This document shows, piece by piece, positions 7,724 to 12,153 of a stretch of 12,153 nt of DNA; position 1 is the first letter of the stretch, and every line of letters starts with the position of its first letter. The stretch spans positions 1 to 12,153 of the forward strand of contig JAOAAM010000701.1 of the NCBI GenBank assembly GCA_026418875.1, given 5' to 3'. The DNA comes from Gemmataceae bacterium. Lineage in GTDB: Bacteria; Planctomycetota; Planctomycetia; Gemmatales; Gemmataceae. Below the pieces are notes generated by a model. The model did no database searches and was not told where the DNA came from. It was given only the letters and a program-made list of their open reading frames with translations. The position numbers and the translations under genes were made by a program.

Positions 7724-10700
7724 TTAGAAAGGCGGCACGATGGACTTCGACAGAGGTCGGGTGCCGTCGCTGAATGCGACCGCGTGAATCTTCTCGCCAT
7801 CGGTTTTAAGAACGAAGAGAGTCTCTCGAGTCTCGACGCGCCAAACCCGCACAGTCCCGTCCCAGCTGCTGCTTGAGAGTAACTGACCGTCTCCCGAAAG
7901 AGCCAGCGAGCGGACGGATTCGCGGTGACCGGCGAGCGCGTGCATTTCCCGTCCGGCGGCGAGATCCCATCGCTTGATGGTAGTGTCCCAACTCCCGGAG
8001 AACAAACTGACGCCATCCGCTGCGAAGACGACCGAGCTGACGGCGAATCCGTGACCTAGAACGGCGAGCAACTCTTGGCCGCTGGCCGTCTCCCACAGTC
8101 GGACCGTTTTATCCCAACTGCCGCTTGCGAGTGTCAATCCGTTTGGTGCGAACGCGACGGCCGTCACCATTTTGTCATGACCGGTGCAACTGACGCGAGT
8201 CCGCCCTGCCGCCACGTCCCAAAGACGGATCGTTCGATCCCAACTGCCGCTCGCGAGTAACCGGCCGCTGGGGTGAAAACTCAGGCTGGTCACTGCGCCT
8301 TTGTGGCCGAGCAGCGTCGCTTTTTCTCGCCGAGTGTCCAAGTCCCACAACTTGATTGATGAATCCCAGCTGGCCGACGCGATGGTATGGCCATCCGGTG
8401 AGAATTTGACAGCGGTCACCTCACCGGAATGTCCGGCGAATACCGCCCATTCTCGACCCGCTTGCACGTCCCAAATCCGGACGGTCTGATCGGCGCTGCC
8501 GCTGGCAAGAAATCGACCATCCGGTGAAAACGCCAAAGCATTCACATCCCGTGTATGTCCTGACAAGCGGGCGAGTTCCTCTCCGGTCACGGAGTTCCAC
8601 AGAACAATCGTGCGGTTGTTGCCGGCAGCAGCCAAGAGCACCATGTTCAGGGGAATCCTTGCGGCGACCGTCGTCGGCAGGTGGGACGAACTTGTCGCAG
8701 CGATCGGTGCCTCCGCGCTGGTTGGCCGCTCGGAGTGGAGCGACGAGGCTGAAGAACGACTGCTTCCCGACGCGACCGGTGGTGCCGATGGTGCCGATGG
8801 GGAGAGCGGTGCCCCCGGGGCCGATGGTGAGAGCGTTGCGCCCCGGACCGACGGGGAGAGCGGTGCCTCCGGCACGACGGCGGGCTGATCCCGCGAGGAA
8901 CTCAATGGCAAGTGTTCACTGATCTCGCCTTTCGCTTCGCCAGTGTACGGATCCCACAGCCGAACCGTTCCATCCGCCCCAACCGATGCCAGCGTTTGTC
9001 CGTCGGGAGAGAACGCGACGGCTGCGACCGGCCCGAGGTGTTGCGTCCACTCCTGAAGTCGCTGCCCATTGATGGAGTTCCAGACGCAGACTTTCCCGTC
9101 TGAACCTGCGGAAGCCAACAGATTTCCTGAAGGCGCGAATGCCACGGAGTTCACGGCACCGCGATGGGCTTCGATGGTCAGCCATTCGTCCCCATTGGCC
9201 AGGTCCCAGATTTTGATTTGGCCGTCGGCGTTGCCCGAAGAAATCGCCAATTGGTCGGGAGCAATCGCGATGTTGTGAGCTGGTCGTTCGTGACCACGGA
9301 AGCTGAGCACTTCGCGGAGATCGGACGCGTTCCAGACGCGCACCATGCCATCCGTTGCCAGCGTGACGAGCAGAGAGCCGTCCGGGGAAAAACTCAAGGC
9401 GGAGGTCGCGCTGTCGGGCGATGTCCACCGTTTCAATTCATTCCCATTTTGCAAATCCCAGAACACCACGCTACGATCTTCGCTCGCAGTGACGAGTGCC
9501 GTCCCCTCGGGTGAGACCGCCATGGCATGAATTGGAGCGAGGTGTCCGGCTGGTGCCAGCACCCGTTGCCCGGAATGGACATCCCAAAGGGTCACTTTGC
9601 CATCGCGTCCCGCGGTGACGAGACGACGGCCATCCGGCGAGAAGGCCAATGCGACGACCGATCCGACATGTGCGGACCAACGAGCACGCAATTTCCGACT
9701 GTCACTCTCCCAGATGCACACCAATCCCGTTCCGGAAGCGGCGGCCAGGTCTTGGCCGTCGATCGAAAATGCGACGGCGGTCAGCCCTGCGGGAGAAGCA
9801 GAGGTTCTTGACGCTGGGGCCAACTCCGGGCGGATGCTCGAACCGGTGAGGCTGTCGCCCAAGCGGCTCGCCGGTTTGGAAGGAGGCGGTGTTTGTGTCG
9901 AAATCCCTCCCGCGGCGGAGCCAGGTAGTTTCCCCTGCTGCGATGAGGACGGCAACAACTCGGGGCGTAGTTGACCCCTCGCGCCGTGCAGGCTTCCGCC
10001 ATTCTCCGCCGTGGGCGATTTGACCAATGGAATGGCAGACCCTTGTAGGGTCGATGGCGTGCCTTGATTCGTCAACGGCAGGCCGCGCGGCGGAGCGATT
10101 GTGCCCTGCTTCGAGGCCGCCGGCCCTTGCTGGGACAGCGGCAGACCCTGATGGGAGGCGGGCACGCCTGCCTGGGGAGGCGGTAGGCCTTGCTTCGAGG
10201 CGGTAAGACCCTGCTGCGAGGGAGTCAGCCCTTGCCGTGAGCGAGGCAGGCCCTGCTTCGAGCCACCGCTTCGGGCGAGGATGTTCATCACGGCCGAGGA
10301 ACTCGGGTCGTCCGTCGCGGCAGGCCCACGCTGCACCCGGAGTTGACGGATTTCAACCCCAGTCACCGTGTCCCAAATCCGAACCGTCTGATCCATGCTG
10401 CACGAGGCGAGTCGTCTGCCATCCAAGCTGAAGCTCAAGGCATTGATCACGCCGCCGTGACCTACCAACGTGCGGATCAACTCGCCGGTGGTCGGATCCC
10501 AGACGCGGATGGTGCGGTCCCAGCCCGCGGAGACGAGCAGACGGCCATCGGGGGAGAAGGCCACCGCCGTGACCTCGCCGGTGTGACCGCGCAACTGAGC
10601 CTTTTCACGACGCTGTGCCACGTCCCATAGGCGGACCGTGTGGTCGAGACTCCCCGAGGCGACGGTGCCTCCGTCCGCGGAAATGGTGACCGATGTGATG

Positions 10701-12153
10701 TCGCCACCGTGCCCTTGAAGGACCGCAACGATCCGGCCGGCGGAAACGTCCCACAACCGTATGGTTTTATCCCAACTGCCGCTGGCGATTATCTGACCAT
10801 CGGGAGTCACCGCAACCGCCGTGACCATTCGTTCGTGACCGGAAAAGGTCCGGGTCGCCATGCCACGCTCCCGGTCCCACCAACGGACCGTCTTGTCCCA
10901 GCCACAACTCGCCAGCCAATGACCATCACGAGAATATTGAACGGCCGTGACCACTCCGCCATGTCCGGACAACGTCTTCAGGCACCGACCTTCCATCGAG
11001 TCCCAAAGCCGAATCGTCTTGTCCCAAGCAGCACTCGCGATTTCCTCTCCCTCGGGGTGAAACACGACGCAACTGACCACGCCGCCGTGCCCGGTCAAGG
11101 TCAAGCAGCCCGGCTCACCCTCAAGCGACCAAATCTTGATGGTTTTGTCCCAGCTGGCGGTCGCTAATCGTCGTCCGTCGGGAGACAGCGCCACGGAAGT
11201 CAGGTCCCCTGTGTGCCCGTCGACCGGTTCCTCGTCCAGAAGTGCATCAGAGCTTGATGGCGTCGCTTGAGCGGGTGGCGTGGGAGCGGCAATCTCCTCG
11301 GAGGACAGGGAAGTGATGGTTAACGAGGGCTGCCCAACTGCCGACGCCAACTCGGATGGCGAGCGTGGAGTAATCATCTCCACGGACTCGATGACGTTGG
11401 TCGGGGTGACAGACTCATGCTCCGAGATGGCCGGAGGCACTGACCTTCGATCCGCGTCGGAATTTATCGAAACCGAGGTAGGCTCGATGGATGACGGCGA
11501 AGGGCTTTCCTCACCCGCTCCCGGTTGCGGGCTTGACTCCGGCGGTTCGTCGCCAGACTCGACCTCGATGGCGTCTTCCGGCACCGAGGCCGGCGCGGGT
11601 TGAGCGTCACCCGTTGCCGTCAGATCCTCGGATGCCGCGGCAGCCCCATCCTCGGGGAACAGCTCAACGGAATCGGCCTGGGGATCCTCGGCGGGAGCCG
11701 CTGCGGCAGAGCTTTCCGTTTCCGCCGCGAAGAGTTCGACCTGTTCGGCTTCGGGGATGACGGCCAAGCCAAGCCACTGCGCCAAAGTAAAGTACTGGAC
11801 AGAAGCCGGGGCCTCGGGATTGGCGGCCAAGACGGGTTTGCCCATCAGGAGAGCCTTCCCGACTTCCTCGTCATAGGGGATGGATTGCGGGACGATGTAT
11901 CGGCCGAAGATATGCCGCAAATCTACATCGAATCCCTGCCCAATCTGCTCGCCGGGCGGCATGGTGAGCAGGATTCCGCGCATTTGCACCAAACCGCCGG
12001 ACTGTTGCACTTCTTTGATGAGTTTGAGGAAGAGAGGGAGAGTGCGGTAAGCCAGAGGCTCGGCGCGGATGATGAGCATCAAATCATCGGCGAAGTTCAG
12101 CAAGCGGCGGAGCAGATCACCGGCCAAGATAGGCGGAGAGTCGATGATCAACC
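7724..12153 (-). CDS. ParA/MinD-like ATPase domain fused to three seven-bladed WD40 propellers (N-terminus cut by window edge)
   Basis: The frame is open through the right edge, so the true start and the P-loop lie outside. The visible 1475 residues (numbered from 12151) begin LIIDSPP, a Walker-B-like strand of ParA/MinD ATPases. They continue to about residue 130 with typical family features: an ADD segment, GILLTM, then FGRYIVPQSIPYDEEVGKA and GKPVLA. Residues about 139-312 are an acidic Ser/Pro/Glu linker. WD40 repeats follow: seven at 313-604, seven at 789-1081 and seven at 1166-1475, most with SPDG, (A/G)SWDKT and (L/I)WD words. Linkers at 605-788 and 1082-1165 are low-complexity and contain tandem repeats. 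No membrane helix is visible after the start, so a cytosolic scaffold is likely. An ATP-controlled protein-interaction platform is an inference. The gene is co-directional with act but appears separately terminated. Confidence 0.9.
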   Translation of the reverse strand, partial: LIIDSPPILAGDLLRRLLNFADDLMLIIRAEPLAYRTLPLFLKLIKEVQQSGGLVQMRGILLTMPPGEQIGQGFDVDLRHIFGRYIVPQSIPYDEEVGKALLMGKPVLAANPEAPASVQYFTLAQWLGLAVIPEAEQVELFAAETESSAAAAPAEDPQADSVELFPEDGAAAASEDLTATGDAQPAPASVPEDAIEVESGDEPPESSPQPGAGEESPSPSSIEPTSVSINSDADRRSVPPAISEHESVTPTNVIESVEMITPRSPSELASAVGQPSLTITSLSSEEIAAPTPPAQATPSSSDALLDEEPVDGHTGDLTSVALSPDGRRLATASWDKTIKIWSLEGEPGCLTLTGHGGVVSCVVFHPEGEEIASAAWDKTIRLWDSMEGRCLKTLSGHGGVVTAVQYSRDGHWLASCGWDKTVRWWDRERGMATRTFSGHERMVTAVAVTPDGQIIASGSWDKTIRLWDVSAGRIVAVLQGHGGDITSVTISADGGTVASGSLDHTVRLWDVAQRREKAQLRGHTGEVTAVAFSPDGRLLVSAGWDRTIRVWDPTTGELIRTLVGHGGVINALSFSLDGRRLASCSMDQTVRIWDTVTGVEIRQLRVQRGPAATDDPSSSAVMNILARSGGSKQGLPRSRQGLTPSQQGLTASKQGLPPPQAGVPASHQGLPLSQQGPAASKQGTIAPPRGLPLTNQGTPSTLQGSAIPLVKSPTAENGGSLHGARGQLRPELLPSSSQQGKLPGSAAGGISTQTPPPSKPASRLGDSLTGSSIRPELAPASRTSASPAGLTAVAFSIDGQDLAAASGTGLVCIWESDSRKLRARWSAHVGSVVALAFSPDGRRLVTAGRDGKVTLWDVHSGQRVLAPAGHLAPIHAMAVSPEGTALVTASEDRSVVFWDLQNGNELKRWTSPDSATSALSFSPDGSLLVTLATDGMVRVWNASDLREVLSFRGHERPAHNIAIAPDQLAISSGNADGQIKIWDLANGDEWLTIEAHRGAVNSVAFAPSGNLLASAGSDGKVCVWNSINGQRLQEWTQHLGPVAAVAFSPDGQTLASVGADGTVRLWDPYTGEAKGEISEHLPLSSSRDQPAVVPEAPLSPSVRGATLSPSAPGAPLSPSAPSAPPVASGSSRSSASSLHSERPTSAEAPIAATSSSHLPTTVAARIPLNMVLLAAAGNNRTIVLWNSVTGEELARLSGHTRDVNALAFSPDGRFLASGSADQTVRIWDVQAGREWAVFAGHSGEVTAVKFSPDGHTIASASWDSSIKLWDLDTRREKATLLGHKGAVTSLSFHPSGRLLASGSWDRTIRLWDVAAGRTRVSCTGHDKMVTAVAFAPNGLTLASGSWDKTVRLWETASGQELLAVLGHGFAVSSVVFAADGVSLFSGSWDTTIKRWDLAAGREMHALAGHRESVRSLALSGDGQLLSSSSWDGTVRVWRVETRETLFVLKTDGEKIHAVAFSDGTRPLSKSIVPPF
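7727..8656 (-). repeat. WD40 propeller 3 (repeats 15-21), closed by a C-terminal strand
   Basis: Seven WD40 units occupy residues 1166-1475. The first unit lacks its innermost strand and starts at IPLNMVLLAAAG. The protein's C-terminal tail, GEKIHAVAFSDG, supplies a matching innermost strand with no following blade. This is the classic 'velcro' closure, so the set should make one closed seven-bladed ring. Five of seven units carry a Trp-Asp in the SWDxT position. Confidence 0.8.
8786..8866 (-). repeat. Three 27-bp repeats (nonapeptide) in the linker between propellers 2 and 3
   Basis: Three consecutive in-frame 27-bp units encode APLSPSVRG, ATLSPSAPG and APLSPSAPS, followed by a degenerate start of a fourth (APPVASG). 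The segment is proline- and serine-rich and presumably unstructured. Confidence 0.8.
8909..9787 (-). repeat. WD40 propeller 2 (repeats 8-14)
   Basis: Seven WD40 units lie at residues 789-1081, from GLTAVAFSIDG to GEISEH. They belong to a different sub-type from propellers 1 and 3: none has the SWDxT word, and most read (A/G)xxDGxV instead. The unit at ERPAHNIAIAPD is the most divergent. Each unit carries its strands in order, so no velcro strand is needed. Confidence 0.8.
10031..10261 (-). repeat. Eleven tandem 21-bp units encoding a heptapeptide (consensus SxQGLPx)
   Basis: The linker between propellers 1 and 2 contains eleven consecutive seven-residue units with no gaps. They begin SKQGLPR, SRQGLTP, SQQGLTA, SKQGLPP and end TNQGTPS, TLQGSAI. 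Gly at position 4 is invariant in all eleven; Gln at position 3 is present in nine. The array spans residues 631-707. It is rich in Gln, Pro and Ser and is probably extended or disordered. Confidence 0.85.
10340..11215 (-). repeat. WD40 propeller 1 (repeats 1-7)
   Basis: Seven WD40 units lie at residues 313-604, from HTGDLTSVALSPDG to VEIRQL, with about 42 residues per unit. Six of seven end in GH. Five of seven have a Trp-Asp in the SWDKT position, which groups them with propeller 3. Confidence 0.82.
11216..11737 (-). other. Acidic disordered linker between the ATPase domain and propeller 1
   Basis: Residues about 139-312 are dominated by Glu, Asp, Ser, Pro, Ala and Thr with few aromatic residues, so they are predicted to be disordered. 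Two short similar words, QVELFAAE and SVELFPED, occur 24 residues apart at the start of the linker; they may be a duplicated interaction motif. No repeat array or membrane segment is seen here. Confidence 0.6.

Noticed and set aside
7727..11215. Regularly spaced DNA repeats of about 126 bp that might suggest a CRISPR-like or satellite array
   Set aside because: The periodicity comes from in-frame WD40 units of about 42 codons with varied sequence, so it is protein-coding repetition.

Overview
The window reads as part of a planctomycete chromosome, perhaps a Gemmatales- or Isosphaerales-like lineage. The reasons are moderately high GC, an alternative complex III (ACIII) operon of the bacterial act type, and a giant multi-propeller WD40 protein of the kind common in that phylum. 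The taxon is an inference from gene content. Every real gene found lies on the minus strand, so the window is read from right to left.

Right third (12153 to 7724): the 3' portion of one very large gene. It begins, cut by the window edge, in the second half of a ParA/MinD/Soj-like ATPase domain. An acidic disordered linker follows, then 21 WD40 repeats in three sets of seven (three predicted seven-bladed propellers). The propellers are separated by low-complexity linkers; the first contains eleven tandem heptapeptides and the second three nonapeptides. This fusion is the most unusual object in the window.

Intergenic gap (7723 to 7487, 237 bp): dyads only. It holds an 8-bp inverted repeat just after the WD40 stop, a small GC hairpin with a six-T tract that looks like a terminator, and a 24-bp near-perfect palindrome about 60 bp before actA that looks like an operator. 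I see no confident -35/-10 promoter.

Left two thirds (7486 to 258): the ACIII operon actA-actB-actCD-actE-actF. This membrane complex oxidises menaquinol/quinol and passes electrons to a periplasmic cytochrome c or directly to a haem-copper oxidase. ActA is a pentahaem cytochrome c. ActB combines a molybdopterin-enzyme-like domain with a four-cluster ferredoxin domain. ActC and ActD are encoded here as one polypeptide. ActE is a monohaem lipoprotein cytochrome c, and ActF is a second ten-helix NrfD-like membrane subunit. Consecutive genes overlap by 1 to 4 bp (ATGA or TGATG junctions), which implies one transcript and translational coupling. actA starts with TTG behind a good Shine-Dalgarno sequence.

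Left edge (234 to 1): the start of a small single-pass membrane protein 23 bp after actF. It is probably an operon member leading into SCO/cytochrome oxidase genes that would lie outside the window. No RNA genes, insertion sequences or CRISPR arrays were found. The long plus-strand frames are antisense shadows.
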